Source: Capnocytophaga sp. oral taxon 863 str. F0517
GTDB lineage: Bacteria > Bacteroidota > Bacteroidia > Flavobacteriales > Flavobacteriaceae
DNA: 64,000 nucleotides
Assembly (NCBI RefSeq): GCF_000466425.1
Contig: NZ_KE992171.1
Coordinates: forward strand, 2,176-66,175
Direction: 5' to 3'
Shown here: piece after piece, positions 1-9,102 of the stretch
How the letters are laid out: each line of letters starts with the position of its first letter
Numbering within the stretch: the first letter of the stretch is position 1
Position numbers and translations under genes: made by a program
The notes under the pieces: model-generated
What the model was told of the DNA's origin: nothing
The model's input: only the letters and a program-made list of their open reading frames with translations
Databases searched by the model: none

Positions 1-6
1 AGACGA

Positions 7-36
7 TGACCCTTTCCCTAAAATGGGAGAGGGTCA
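7..36. terminator. Hairpin at the left edge, probable terminator of the gene to the left
   Basis: A 12-base arm (7-18) pairs with 25-36 across a 6-base loop with one G-T pair. It is GC-rich compared with its surroundings. No strong T-run follows, so its role as a terminator of the unseen upstream gene is an inference. Confidence 0.5.
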
Positions 37-192
37 TTCGTTACTAACCACTAACCATCAACCACTGCTCTCTATAAAAAAATCTTTATACCGAGGGAGG
101 CGAATTTAAAATCTTGTCAAAGAAATATTTTAAGAGGGTGAATATTAACGAATTATTTTAGGTGCGGAAAAGTTATAAACAAAAATCATTTT

Positions 193-226
193 TTTGTGGA
201 TAACTAAGAAAAAAGCAATAATTTTG
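193..226 (+). promoter_or_regulatory. Probable ftsZ promoter overlapped by a consensus DnaA box
   Basis: TAATTTTG at 219-226 fits the Bacteroidota -7 element TAnnTTTG, and TTTG at 193-196 is a -33 candidate, though the 22-base spacing is slightly long. TGTGGATAA at 195-203 is the exact complement of the DnaA box TTATCCACA and overlaps the -33 candidate. A start near 233 would leave a leader of about 130 bases before ftsZ. Confidence 0.45.
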
Positions 227-263
227 CAGCAGGGAAAAACCTCTTATTTAGGGACAAATGATA

Positions 264-333
264 AATGATTAGCGACTATGAGTCTTTGTTAATCATTGAT
301 CATTAACCATTGATAATCAACTATTAATCAATA
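264..333. repeat. Low-complexity intergenic word repeat (ATTAATCATTGAT type)
   Basis: The ftsZ leader contains repeated variants of TTAATCATTGATCATTAACC and related words. A sister tract of CTAACCA words lies at about 41-66. Both belong to the intergenic repeat families seen in many gaps of this window. The rest of the gap 1-364 shows no gene. Confidence 0.6.
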
Positions 334-364
334 TATCTAAAACAATAAAAAACAGCAAAAAAGT

Positions 365-2239
365 ATGGCGATAGAATTTGACAATGCGACATTTGACCTT
401 CCTAGGACTGCAGGAAGTTTGATTAAGGTAATAGGTGTAGGTGGAGGTGGTGGAAACGCCGTGAACTACATGTATAAGCAAGACATCCGCGGGGTGGATT
501 ACATTATTTGTAATACAGACCGCCAGGCCTTGGACAAGAGTCCTATAGTGAACAAAATTCACTTGGGTGTGGAACTTACCGAAGGCTTAGGAGCAGGCTC
601 CAACCCAGAAGTAGGAGAGCAGTCCGCTATAGAAAGTATAGAGGAAATAAAGGCTATGTTGGGCAATAATACCAAGATGGCTTTCATCACTGCTGGTATG
701 GGGGGCGGTACGGGTACAGGAGCAGCCCCTGTAATTGCCAAAATATGCCGTGATATGGGGATCCTTACCGTGGGTATCGTTACCAGTCCCTTCAAGTTTG
801 AAGGGGAAATACGCTTGGCACAAGCCCAAAAGGGAATCGAAAACCTACGCGAACAATTGGATTCACTCATTGTGATCAATAATAATAAGCTCAGAGATAC
901 TTATGGCAACTTAGGAATCAAAACGGGCTTCGCTAAGGCGGATGAGGTACTTACGATCGCTGCCAAAGGTATTGCAGAGGTGATTACCAAGGAGTTCGAA
1001 GTGAATATTGACTTGCGTGATGCCCATACGGTACTTTCCAATAGCGGTACGGCTATCATGGGTACTGGTTATGGGACAGGGGACAACCGTGCCTTGAATG
1101 CCGTAAAAGCAGCCTTAGAATCGCCTTTGCTCAATGACAACCGCATCACTGGTGCTAAAAATGTATTGCTACTTATCCTCTATGGGAAGGAAGAAATCAC
1201 CGTGGATGAAGTGGGTGATATCAACGAATACATACAAAAAGAAGCAGGAAATACCCAAGAACTGGGTGTAGGTTATAAGACCAATATTATCATGGGAATG
1301 GGTGAGGAAGCAGCCTTGGAGGATAAGGTGATGGTAACAGTTGTAGCTACCGGATTCTCCACCGAGCAGCAACATGAAATCATAGATGCTGCCCCTAAGA
1401 AAATTGTCCATTCCTTGGACGAGGATACTTCCATGGTAAAAGAATTGGATACAACCTCTTCTTTCACCGATATTTCCTTCGAAAATTCAGTAAAGAAAAA
1501 AGAAAAGGTGGTATATCATTTGGAAGATACCCCTCAAGCGGCAGTACCTGTTCCCTCTGTGGAGGAGCCTGCTACCAAAAGCAGTATGGGAATTACCCTG
1601 CATACAGAAGAGAAGAAGATAAAGACACTAAGGGTAGAGGAGAGTCTCTATCGTGTGCCGGTACATTTTGAAGTCGTGCAACGTATAGTACCCCTACAGC
1701 AGGAGGAATTTGTCATCTATCAAGAAAAAAAAACGGCACCCCAGAGACCAGCCCCAGCTAAGGTACAAATGACTATGGCCAAAGAACCTGAGGTGGCCAC
1801 CGCTACCCTACAAGAAGGAGGAAAAATCGTACATACCCTTGATGATTATATGGAAGTGGAAGAGATGCTCACTCAGGCACGCTCTCCATACGAAGAAGAT
1901 GACTTCAAGGCTGAAATACGAATCAAAGAACCTGTAAAGGCTAAAGAACAAGTCAAAGAAGCGCCTACAGAGCCTAATCAGAACGTTTATATGGCAGCTC
2001 TTAGGGAGAACGCAACCCATCGAAAGGCTACTTTTAAGCATATGAGTCACCAATTCTCCAATCAAAATAACTATAGATTGGAAGATCTAGAGAATACACC
2101 GGCCTATATGCGTAAGAATGTGGATATTTCCTCCACAACAGCAACTCCTTCTGTCTCTCGTAGTTCTATTAGTTTAGATTCCAATAATATAGTGCAGATA
2201 CGTGAGAACAATAGCTATTTGCACGACAATGTAGATTAA
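365..2239 (+). CDS. ftsZ: Cell division protein FtsZ
   Basis: Tubulin-like GTPase that polymerises into the division ring at midcell. The N-terminal GTPase domain spans roughly residues 15-330, with the glycine-rich start GVGGGGGNAV (24-33) and the tubulin signature GGGTGTG (113-119). A long, poorly conserved linker of about 240 residues follows, then the conserved C-terminal peptide LEDLENTPAYMRK at 572-584, which in this family binds FtsA and other membrane tethers. About 40 further residues lie after the peptide. The total of 624 residues is much longer than E. coli FtsZ (about 380), as is common in Bacteroidota. hisS begins 5 bases after the stop, so the two are probably co-transcribed. 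The start has no Shine-Dalgarno site, which is normal for the phylum. Confidence 0.97.
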   Translation: MAIEFDNATFDLPRTAGSLIKVIGVGGGGGNAVNYMYKQDIRGVDYIICNTDRQALDKSPIVNKIHLGVELTEGLGAGSNPEVGEQSAIESIEEIKAMLGNNTKMAFITAGMGGGTGTGAAPVIAKICRDMGILTVGIVTSPFKFEGEIRLAQAQKGIENLREQLDSLIVINNNKLRDTYGNLGIKTGFAKADEVLTIAAKGIAEVITKEFEVNIDLRDAHTVLSNSGTAIMGTGYGTGDNRALNAVKAALESPLLNDNRITGAKNVLLLILYGKEEITVDEVGDINEYIQKEAGNTQELGVGYKTNIIMGMGEEAALEDKVMVTVVATGFSTEQQHEIIDAAPKKIVHSLDEDTSMVKELDTTSSFTDISFENSVKKKEKVVYHLEDTPQAAVPVPSVEEPATKSSMGITLHTEEKKIKTLRVEESLYRVPVHFEVVQRIVPLQQEEFVIYQEKKTAPQRPAPAKVQMTMAKEPEVATATLQEGGKIVHTLDDYMEVEEMLTQARSPYEEDDFKAEIRIKEPVKAKEQVKEAPTEPNQNVYMAALRENATHRKATFKHMSHQFSNQNNYRLEDLENTPAYMRKNVDISSTTATPSVSRSSISLDSNNIVQIRENNSYLHDNVD

Positions 2240-2244
2240 AAGTA

Positions 2245-3618
2245 ATGCAAAAACCCAGTATACCCAAAGGTACGCGTGATTTCACTCCAGAGGAGGTGGC
2301 CAAGCGTAACTATATTATACAAACCATACGGAAATCATTTGAACTATTTGGTTTTCAACCTATTGAAACTCCCAGTTTTGAGAATATGGAGACCCTCATG
2401 GGCAAGTATGGAGAGGAAGGTGACCGGCTTATCTTTAAGATACTCAACTCCGGAGATTTTCTAAAGGAGATACCCGATGCACTTTACCAAGAGCGTAATA
2501 GCTTGAAGATCAATTCTTTTATTAGTGAGAAGGCACTTCGCTATGACCTTACGGTACCTTTTGCACGCTATGTAGTGCAACACCAAAATGAAATTACCTT
2601 TCCTTTCAAGCGTTATCAGATACAGCCGGTATGGCGTGCCGATCGCCCACAGAAAGGGCGCTATCGAGAGTTCTATCAATGTGATGCCGATGTAGTAGGC
2701 TCCAAAGGGCTTTGGCAGGAGGTAGAATTTGTTCAGCTCTATGACCAAGTCTTCACAGACCTGAAGGTAAAGGGAGTTGCCATCAAGATGAACCACCGCA
2801 AGATACTCTCCGGCTTTGCTGAAATTATTGGAGCTCCAGATAAGCTGATTGACTTTACAGTGGCTTTGGACAAGCTCGACAAGATAGGCAAAGAAAAGGT
2901 AGAAGAAGAGATGCTATCCAAAGGTATTTCTCAGCAGGCTATTGACAAAATCCAACCTGTATTCTCCTTAGAGGGCAATTTTGAGCAGAAAATAAGCCAG
3001 CTCAAGGACTTACTTTCCACCTCTTCCATAGGGCAAGAAGGAATAGCCGATTTGGAGTTTGTTCACACACAAATCCAACAGTTAGGCCTACAGACAGCCA
3101 CTTTGGAACTAGAGGTAACCTTAGCCCGCGGGCTGAATTACTACACAGGCGCCATTTTCGAGGTAGCTGCCCCTAGTGAAGTCGCTTTAGGCTCTATAGG
3201 AGGAGGAGGCCGCTATGATGAGCTAACCGCTATCTTCGGGCTCAAGGGAGTCAGTGGAGTAGGTATCTCATTCGGTTTGGATAGGATTTATCTTGTCTTA
3301 GAACAACTGGGACTTTTCCCTGAAGCCATAAGCGAGAGTTTGGAAGTGCTATGTGTCAATTTTGGAGATAAGGAGGCTTTGGCTTCGTTTGTCTTGGTAC
3401 AACAGCTTCGCGCTCAAGGTCATAAGGCCGAGCTCTATCCGGAAGCAGCGAAACTCAAAAAGCAATTGGCCTATGCAGACAGCCGCCATGTGAAGTATGT
3501 AGTGCTTATTGGCCAAGAGGAACTCTCCTTAGGTACAGCCATCCTTAAGAATATGCACTCCGGCGAACAAGCCTCTTATCCTATAGGAGAAATAGGAAAA
3601 GTAATAGCTGAAAAATAA
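2245..3618 (+). CDS. hisS: Histidine--tRNA ligase
   Basis: Class II aminoacyl-tRNA synthetase that charges tRNA-His in the cytoplasm. Visible signatures are KGTRDF near the N-terminus (8-13), RYDLT at 99-103, class II motif 2 with the RADRPQKGRYREFYQCD stretch at 131-147, the histidine-binding HisA motif ARGLNYYTG at 294-302, and motif 3 GGGGRYD at 319-325. The anticodon-binding domain fills about 360-457. At 457 residues it is a normal full-length HisRS. It follows ftsZ by 5 bases and ends at a strong bidirectional hairpin. Confidence 0.97.
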   Translation: MQKPSIPKGTRDFTPEEVAKRNYIIQTIRKSFELFGFQPIETPSFENMETLMGKYGEEGDRLIFKILNSGDFLKEIPDALYQERNSLKINSFISEKALRYDLTVPFARYVVQHQNEITFPFKRYQIQPVWRADRPQKGRYREFYQCDADVVGSKGLWQEVEFVQLYDQVFTDLKVKGVAIKMNHRKILSGFAEIIGAPDKLIDFTVALDKLDKIGKEKVEEEMLSKGISQQAIDKIQPVFSLEGNFEQKISQLKDLLSTSSIGQEGIADLEFVHTQIQQLGLQTATLELEVTLARGLNYYTGAIFEVAAPSEVALGSIGGGGRYDELTAIFGLKGVSGVGISFGLDRIYLVLEQLGLFPEAISESLEVLCVNFGDKEALASFVLVQQLRAQGHKAELYPEAAKLKKQLAYADSRHVKYVVLIGQEELSLGTAILKNMHSGEQASYPIGEIGKVIAEK

Positions 3619-3639
3619 AAGTAATTACTTATAAATAAT

Positions 3640-3690
3640 GAAGAGTGAAAAGTGTAAGCGCATGATAGCGTTATTCACTTTTCACTCTTC
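3640..3690. terminator. Bidirectional terminator built from an inverted word repeat (hisS / ferredoxin-NADP reductase)
   Basis: GAAGAGTGAAAAGTG at 3640-3654 is perfectly repeated in inverse at 3676-3690, around a 21-base spacer that can extend the stem. It sits between two convergent genes and is followed by a T-rich run. The arms are made of the same GAGTGAAAAGTG word found in other gaps. Confidence 0.75.
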
Positions 3691-3699
3691 TCTTTTTAC

Positions 3700-4749
3700 T
3701 TAAATAGACTGAATGACCGCTTTTTCGGCTTCTTTGCGGGAGCCATCAAAGCCATCAACCCCCGCTACAGTGGTATATTTGAGTACATACTTCTTGGTAG
3801 GATAGAGGCGGTTATAGACCCCTTGGCACATCAGGGTGGCCTCATGGAAGCCACAGAGAATGAGCTTGAGCTTACCAGGGTAGGTATTCACATCGCCTAT
3901 GGCATAGACCCCTTCAATATTGGTTTGATAATCAAGGGCGTTATTGACCTTGATCGCATTGCGTTCGATCTCCAATCCCCAATCGGCAATTGGCCCAAGC
4001 TTAGGGGTGAGTCCAAAGAGAGGAATAAAGTAGTCGGTAGGCAATTCCTCTTGAACCCCTTCCTTCTCTAAGACCACGGAGGAGAGTTGTCCTTCTCCTT
4101 TGAGAGCGACTACTTCAGCAGGGGTGATAAGATTGATTTTGCCAGCAGCCTTAAGTTCCTTTACTTTCTCTACTGAATCCAAGGCGGCACGGAACTCATT
4201 ACGGCGATGTACTAAAGTCACCGACTGGGCAATATTGGACAAGAAGATACTCCAGTCCAAGGCAGAGTCGCCCCCACCGGCAATCACTACTCGCTTGCCA
4301 GCGAAACGTTCGGGCTGGCGAACGAAGTATTCTACTCCCTTATCCTCATAATCCGCCAAGTTGCTAATTTCAGGTTTGCGTGGCTCAAAGGTGCCTAAGC
4401 CCCCCGCGATAGCCACAGCTTTCCCTTTGATCTGAGTACCCTTGTCAGTGGTCACGATAAAGGTGCCATCGGCTTGTTTTTCAAGGGTTACCGCTGTTTC
4501 AGAAAGGGTAAATTCCGGCTGGAACTGTTTGATTTGTTCCATAAGGTTATCTACCAGCTCCGCAGCGCCTACACTGGGATAGCCAGGAATATCGAAGATA
4601 GGCTTTTTAGGATAGAGCTCAGTGAGCTGTCCTCCCGGTTGGGGGAGCGTATCTATTAGGTGACACTTCAGGCGCAAAAGGCCAGCTTCAAAAACGGCAA
4701 AAAGCCCTGTAGGCCCCGCCCCTATGATGATAATATCGGTTTCTTTCAT
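3700..4749 (-). CDS. Ferredoxin--NADP+ reductase, thioredoxin-reductase-like type
   Basis: Flavoprotein that transfers electrons between NADPH and ferredoxin or flavodoxin. The FAD-binding motif GAGPTG lies at 10-15 and the NADPH-binding motif GGGDSALDW at 158-166. The active-site CxxC of true thioredoxin reductases is missing from the NADPH domain, which places it with the YumC/type-2 FNR group. Length (349 aa) is normal. It stands alone on the minus strand with its own promoter box just upstream, and shares the hairpin at 3640-3690 with hisS. Confidence 0.9.
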   Translation of the reverse strand: MKETDIIIIGAGPTGLFAVFEAGLLRLKCHLIDTLPQPGGQLTELYPKKPIFDIPGYPSVGAAELVDNLMEQIKQFQPEFTLSETAVTLEKQADGTFIVTTDKGTQIKGKAVAIAGGLGTFEPRKPEISNLADYEDKGVEYFVRQPERFAGKRVVIAGGGDSALDWSIFLSNIAQSVTLVHRRNEFRAALDSVEKVKELKAAGKINLITPAEVVALKGEGQLSSVVLEKEGVQEELPTDYFIPLFGLTPKLGPIADWGLEIERNAIKVNNALDYQTNIEGVYAIGDVNTYPGKLKLILCGFHEATLMCQGVYNRLYPTKKYVLKYTTVAGVDGFDGSRKEAEKAVIQSI

Positions 4750-4768
4750 GAAAGTTGGTTTGATTGTG

Positions 4769-4776
4769 CAAAAATA
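4769..4776 (-). promoter_or_regulatory. -7 promoter box for the ferredoxin-NADP reductase gene
   Basis: CAAAAATA on the plus strand reads TATTTTTG on the minus strand, a match to TAnnTTTG, 20 bases before the start codon. Confidence 0.5.
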
Positions 4777-4782
4777 CGAATT

Positions 4783-4830
4783 TTAATTATTAATAGTTAA
4801 TGGTTAATTGTTAATTTCTAATTACTTATT
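4783..4830. repeat. Low-complexity intergenic word repeat (TTAATTGTTAATT type)
   Basis: Repeated TTAAT, AGTTAATGG and TTAATTG words fill the gap between the biotin ligase stop and the reductase promoter. It is the same word family as at 60124-60165. Confidence 0.6.
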
Positions 4831-4875
4831 TTTCACCTTTCATTGGTGCTGAAAACCATTTCACAAGACAAGGGG

Positions 4876-5607
4876 TTAGTAAAGTAATTTGACTTCTTTA
4901 AGTGAAAAAGAACTCATCAGGGCATCTTCTTGTTCTACTTGGAGTTGGCCGTTGTGATCTACCCCTCTGATATAGCCCATAAAGCGCTGCCCGTTCGGGT
5001 ACTCAAAGGTAGAAGGCTTGTCCTTTCGAAACAAATGAGAGTGGTACTCCCGTAAAACGGTCTCAAAGCGGGTAGGGGAAAGGCTCAAAAGGGCTGCTTC
5101 CAGCTCATGACCTATAAGGAGTAAGATCTCCTCCAAGTCAAAGGGGTGTCCCATGATTTTCTGCAAAGAAGAGACATGTGGGAGCTCTCCAAAAAATAGC
5201 TGATTGACATTTAGCCCGATTCCAATAACTGAAGCGGTAATAGCTTCCTTCTGTAGCGTATTTTCTATCAGTATTCCACAGATTTTCTTTTTGGCTGACA
5301 GAATGTCATTAGCCCACTTGACAGCCAAGTCGGGGATGTATAATTTTTTTAAGGTGCGGAAGATAGCCAAAGATACTTCCATATTCAGCAAGAAGTGATA
5401 TTCAGAGGGGAGCGCCTCGAATTTCTTCAAAAGACTGAAAGTAAGGTTTTTACCAGGCTCTGCTACCCAGGTAGCACCCTGTTGTCCCCGCCCTTGGGTC
5501 TGTGAAAGTGCCCATACACAACTAAGGTCTTCTACAGGTTTTTCCTTGATGAGATTTTTAAGATAAGTATTGGTAGAATTTGTGGCATTAAGTTTGATAA
5601 TTTCCAT
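4876..5607 (-). CDS. birA: Biotin--[acetyl-CoA carboxylase] ligase, no regulatory domain
   Basis: Activates biotin with ATP and attaches it to the carrier-protein lysine of biotin-dependent carboxylases. The catalytic signature GRGQQG sits at 39-44 and KWANDI at 97-102, followed by the lysine-rich KKKICGILIE segment. At 243 residues it has the catalytic and small C-terminal domains but lacks the N-terminal winged helix of E. coli BirA, so it is a monofunctional ligase rather than a repressor. It diverges from rsfS over a 47-base promoter gap. Confidence 0.93.
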   Translation of the reverse strand: MEIIKLNATNSTNTYLKNLIKEKPVEDLSCVWALSQTQGRGQQGATWVAEPGKNLTFSLLKKFEALPSEYHFLLNMEVSLAIFRTLKKLYIPDLAVKWANDILSAKKKICGILIENTLQKEAITASVIGIGLNVNQLFFGELPHVSSLQKIMGHPFDLEEILLLIGHELEAALLSLSPTRFETVLREYHSHLFRKDKPSTFEYPNGQRFMGYIRGVDHNGQLQVEQEDALMSSFSLKEVKLLY

Positions 5608-5640
5608 AAAATGTTATACCTTTGTCGCTTTGCAAAAGTA
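5593..5640. promoter_or_regulatory. Divergent promoters for rsfS-ftsH (+) and birA (-)
   Basis: Plus strand: TTTG at 5593-5596, 20 bases, then TACCTTTG at 5617-5624, an almost ideal Bacteroidota promoter 30 bases before rsfS. Minus strand: CAAAAGTA at 5633-5640 reads TACTTTTG, 25 bases upstream of the birA start. The two -7 boxes are only 8 bases apart, so the polymerases probably compete. Confidence 0.65.
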
Positions 5641-5654
5641 ATTAAAAAAATTGA

Positions 5655-6011
5655 ATGTCAGAAAAAAATAACACAGAACAAATCCTCGCTTCTGTACTGG
5701 AAGGTATACAGAAAGTAAAGGGTCAGGACATCACCATTTTAGACCTAAGAGGAATAGAAAACGCCGTATGTAGCTATTTTGTGATCTGCTCAGGAGGCTC
5801 CAATACCCAAGTGGTAGCCCTATCGGGAGCTGTACAGCGCCAAACACCACAGAAGCCTTGGCATGTAGAAGGCGAACAAAACGCCGAATGGGTACTGTTG
5901 GACTATGTGGATGTAGTGGTACATATTTTCCAAAAACCTATACGCGAATATTATGATATAGAGGGCTTATGGGGAGATGCCCAAATAACCCATATAAATA
6001 CAAACGAATAG
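5655..6011 (+). CDS. rsfS: Ribosomal silencing factor RsfS (Iojap/YbeB family)
   Basis: Small protein of 118 aa that binds ribosomal protein uL14 and blocks subunit joining when nutrients run low. The family core is present: ILDLRGIENAVCSYFVICSG in the first half and the WVLLDYVDVVVHIF segment in the second. In many Bacteroidota it directly precedes ftsH, as here, with only 2 bases between stop and the ftsH start, so they form one transcript. Confidence 0.94.
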   Translation: MSEKNNTEQILASVLEGIQKVKGQDITILDLRGIENAVCSYFVICSGGSNTQVVALSGAVQRQTPQKPWHVEGEQNAEWVLLDYVDVVVHIFQKPIREYYDIEGLWGDAQITHINTNE

Positions 6012-6013
6012 TT

Positions 6014-7927
6014 ATGAACGAAAACAAACCCTCTCGATTCTCTGCTTTTTGGTTCTATGCAGGGCTTGCTATTATCTTATTTTTTATCCTTAATCCGATT
6101 TCAAGTTCCGGATTATGGAAGCAACCAGAGGAAATCCCACAGACTGAATTTGAGAAATTTCTCCAAGATGGAGACATCTCTAAGGTTGTGGTTGTCAATA
6201 AGCATCAGGCACGTATCTATCTTTTCCCAGAGGCTTTGCAGAAGCCGGATCACAAAAAGGTACAAGCTGAAAATCCTTTGTTCAAGCAAGGAGCAGAGGC
6301 AGATATTCCCCAATATAAAATGGAAGTGGGGGTCTTGGAGAACTTTGAAAATCGCTTCAATAAGATTGTAGCAGAGAACAACCTCTCCAATACCCAGCTG
6401 ATCTACCGTACCGAGCAGAATTTCTTGGGAGATATGCTCATCACAGTGATTCTTCCCTTAGTGCTTTTTGTAGGTTTATGGATCTTTATGATGCGCCGAG
6501 CAGGAGGCGGATTTGGTGGAGGGCAGTTCTTCAATATAGGTCGCTCACGAGCCAAACTCTTTGACGGGGCTAAGGATAAGAAGATAACGTTCCAAGATGT
6601 AGCAGGCCTCGAAGGCGCCAAAGAAGAGATACAGGAGATTGTAGATTTTCTTAAAAACCCTGAAAAATACACCTCTTTGGGAGGAAAAATCCCTAAGGGA
6701 GCTCTTTTGGTAGGCCCTCCAGGAACAGGGAAAACCCTCTTGGCCAAGGCGGTAGCAGGTGAGGCACAGGTGCCTTTCTTCTCTCTTTCAGGCTCTGACT
6801 TTGTGGAGATGTTCGTCGGGGTAGGGGCTTCTCGTGTAAGAGACCTATTCCGTCAGGCAAAGGAAAAATCTCCTTCTATTATCTTTATTGATGAGATAGA
6901 TGCCATAGGACGCGCCCGAGGCAAGAATAATATGACCAATGCCAATGATGAGAGGGAAAATACACTCAATCAGTTGCTTACAGAAATGGATGGCTTTGGT
7001 ACTACTACTAATGTGATTGTACTAGCGGCTACCAACCGAGCGGAGATATTGGATAAAGCCCTCTTGAGAGCAGGACGTTTTGACCGACAGATCTATGTAG
7101 ACCTCCCCGATCTGAATGAGCGTAAGGAGATCTTTAAGGTGCACCTACGACCCATCAAGATTACCGAGGACTTGGATATAGAGTTCTTAGCTAAGCAGAC
7201 ACCAGGTTTCTCTGGAGCGGATATAGCCAATGTATGTAATGAAGCCGCCCTTATCGCTGCCCGACGAGGCAAAGAATCGGTGGATAAGCAAGATTTCTTG
7301 GATGCGGTGGATAGAATTATCGGAGGTTTGGAGAAGAAGAATAAGATCATCACCCCAGAGGAGAAAAAGGCTATCGCTTATCATGAGGCGGGACACGCTA
7401 CCGTAAGCTGGCTCTTAGAACATGCCGCTCCGCTGGTGAAGGTTACCATTGTACCGAGGGGGCGCTCACTGGGTGCTGCTTGGTACTTGCCAGAAGAGCG
7501 ACAGATTGTCCGTACCGATCAGATTGAGGATGAGATGTGTGCTGCCCTCGGTGGGAGAGCTGCCGAACAGATTACTTTCGGAAAAATCTCTACTGGAGCC
7601 TTAAGTGACTTGGAAAAAGTAACCAAACAAGCACGTGCAATGGTTACCATCTATGGATTGAATGATAAAATAGGGAACCGCACTTATTACGATCCTACCG
7701 GTGAGGAATACGGATTTACTAAGCCTTATAGTGAGAAAACGGCTCAAGTGATTGATGAAGAGATTAGCAGTATCATAGAACAACAATACCAAAGAGCTCT
7801 AAATATTCTTACAGAAAATAAGGATAAACTCACTGCCTTGGCTGAATTGCTCTTAGAAAGGGAGGTGATTTTCAAGGAAGATTTGGAACATATCTTTGGG
7901 AAAAGGCCACATGATAATGACAAATAA
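6014..7927 (+). CDS. ftsH: ATP-dependent zinc metalloprotease FtsH
   Basis: Membrane-anchored AAA+ protease that degrades unassembled membrane proteins and regulatory proteins. Using the ATG at 6014 gives 637 aa. A start at 5969 is also open but would sit inside rsfS and place a charged tail before the first membrane helix. Order: membrane helix 11-28, periplasmic domain, second helix about 140-160, AAA+ domain with Walker A GPPGTGKT (234-241), Walker B FIDE (291-294) and arginine fingers near 353-357, then the zinc peptidase with HEAGH at 457-461. All catalytic residues are intact. Confidence 0.96.
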   Translation: MNENKPSRFSAFWFYAGLAIILFFILNPISSSGLWKQPEEIPQTEFEKFLQDGDISKVVVVNKHQARIYLFPEALQKPDHKKVQAENPLFKQGAEADIPQYKMEVGVLENFENRFNKIVAENNLSNTQLIYRTEQNFLGDMLITVILPLVLFVGLWIFMMRRAGGGFGGGQFFNIGRSRAKLFDGAKDKKITFQDVAGLEGAKEEIQEIVDFLKNPEKYTSLGGKIPKGALLVGPPGTGKTLLAKAVAGEAQVPFFSLSGSDFVEMFVGVGASRVRDLFRQAKEKSPSIIFIDEIDAIGRARGKNNMTNANDERENTLNQLLTEMDGFGTTTNVIVLAATNRAEILDKALLRAGRFDRQIYVDLPDLNERKEIFKVHLRPIKITEDLDIEFLAKQTPGFSGADIANVCNEAALIAARRGKESVDKQDFLDAVDRIIGGLEKKNKIITPEEKKAIAYHEAGHATVSWLLEHAAPLVKVTIVPRGRSLGAAWYLPEERQIVRTDQIEDEMCAALGGRAAEQITFGKISTGALSDLEKVTKQARAMVTIYGLNDKIGNRTYYDPTGEEYGFTKPYSEKTAQVIDEEISSIIEQQYQRALNILTENKDKLTALAELLLEREVIFKEDLEHIFGKRPHDNDK

Positions 7928-7968
7928 AGAGTGAAAAATCAAGAGTGAAAAATGAAGAGTGAAAAGTG
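7925..7968. repeat. Three tandem GAGTGAAAAATC/GAGTGAAAAGTG words
   Basis: AGAGTGAAAAAT, AAGAGTGAAAAATG and AAGAGTGAAAAGTG follow each other directly after the ftsH stop. They match the arm of the 3640-3690 hairpin. Confidence 0.65.
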
Positions 7969-7997
7969 TCCCTAATGATAGTAAGAAGTAACAAAAT

Positions 7998-8038
7998 AAT
8001 AAAAGGTAAAAAGTAGCGACTACTTTTTACCTTTTATT
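7998..8038. terminator. Long perfect hairpin, bidirectional terminator (ftsH / DUF3078 gene)
   Basis: 19-base perfect arms (7998-8016 and 8020-8038) enclose a 3-base loop, with T-rich sequence on either side. It lies between two convergent genes. Confidence 0.85.
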
Positions 8039-8058
8039 TTTGGCCTTTTCTTACCCTA

Positions 8059-8952
8059 TTAGAATTTGTAGGTGAATCCAGCGCCGAAGGCTTCTCTTAT
8101 CTGGAAGGCTTTCGCTGCATCGTCATCATAAACGGCTTGTAGGGTAAAGTTAGCAGAAAGGAAGCTATTTACTTTCATCAGTACATTAAGGGTATAGTCT
8201 ATATCTACATTTTGAGGCTTATCAAGGTAGTTGCTATAGAGACCAAGGGTATTTTCAATTGTTACATTCTTGATCAAGTCGTCAAACTTAGCATACCCAT
8301 TGACAGCCGCACCGAACTCAAAGCGAGAGGTTTCCCCTTTTTCTACCCCAAAGTGAGGGCCGAACTCGGTGAATTTCTTATCTGTAAAGATAAGTCGAGC
8401 AGTAGCAGGAGAGATATTCACCTTTAGGTTGTCGTTTTTCTTCCACAACATACCGGGACCGAAAGAGAAATAAGCAGGAGCTAAGAAATTGGTTGTTTCG
8501 GTACGGATTTGGGCACCTGTATTGTCAGTCCCGTACTTATACCCCTTGGCCAATTGTGTCTGGAAATTAGCGAAGAAAGAAACAAACCAAGTATCGGTCA
8601 ATTGTCGTCCTACCAAGGAAGTGATCGCAAAGCGGTCGTTGGTCTTCTTGGAGAAAGCATCCCCATCTACTCGGGTAAGCCCATAATCGATAAGGAGTTT
8701 GTTATCCCAAGTCCAAGCATCTTTTTTGTAGTTGGCATCGTAGGAAAGATTGAGGTTACCTCCGTAGTTATTTGTTCCTCCTCCTGTCCAATCATGGTTA
8801 AAGGCTGTTTGGTTGAATAATAAAGAGATAAGTCCAGCTCGTGTCCATGTTTTTTCAGAATTAGCAGAAGGTTCTGGAGCGGACATTACTTCCTGTTGAG
8901 CAAAAGCAGCAAATCCCCATAGGGCAAATGCTGAAAGCAACATTTTTTTCAT
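8059..8952 (-). CDS. DUF3078 family outer-membrane-like protein
   Basis: Secreted protein of unknown function that probably forms a beta-barrel. A clear signal peptide (first about 18 residues, ending FAQQ) is followed by the DUF3078 hallmarks: a WTRAGLISLLFNQTAFNHDW segment, WTGGGTNN, and many alternating aromatic strands (for example WTWDNKLLIDYGLTR). The protein ends in a phenylalanine-terminated strand, GFTYKF, typical of barrels inserted by BamA. 297 aa. It is a single gene with its own strong promoter and terminator. Confidence 0.82.
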   Translation of the reverse strand: MKKMLLSAFALWGFAAFAQQEVMSAPEPSANSEKTWTRAGLISLLFNQTAFNHDWTGGGTNNYGGNLNLSYDANYKKDAWTWDNKLLIDYGLTRVDGDAFSKKTNDRFAITSLVGRQLTDTWFVSFFANFQTQLAKGYKYGTDNTGAQIRTETTNFLAPAYFSFGPGMLWKKNDNLKVNISPATARLIFTDKKFTEFGPHFGVEKGETSRFEFGAAVNGYAKFDDLIKNVTIENTLGLYSNYLDKPQNVDIDYTLNVLMKVNSFLSANFTLQAVYDDDAAKAFQIREAFGAGFTYKF

Positions 8953-8983
8953 CGTTGATTATTTAGATTATTAAAAAACGGGG

Positions 8984-9013
8984 CAAAGATACTTATATTT
9001 TTTGAATTTGCAA
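8984..9013 (-). promoter_or_regulatory. Promoter of the DUF3078 gene
   Basis: On the minus strand TTG (plus 9011-9013), 19 bases, then TATCTTTG (plus 8984-8991). Both spacing and boxes are close to ideal for Bacteroidota sigma-A. The start codon is about 30 bases downstream. Confidence 0.7.
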
Positions 9014-9047
9014 GTTGTTACCACTTATTTTTAAGAAGAATAAAAAA

Positions 9048-9075
9048 AGAGACTTCCTTGTCAAGGATAGTCTCT
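9048..9075 (-). terminator. Terminator of the NDH-2 operon
   Basis: AGAGACT at 9048-9054 and AGTCTCT at 9069-9075, with a further CCTTG/CAAGG inner stem, form a hairpin. On the minus strand it is followed by seven T residues, just after the NDH-2 stop. Confidence 0.8.
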
Positions 9076-9102
9076 ATCGAAAAGAATTGCGTTAAGGTTA
9101 TT

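Noticed and set aside
1169-1467. Minus-strand reading frames inside ftsZ
   Set aside because: They are shadows of the ftsZ coding sequence with no family match, as are similar short frames throughout the window.
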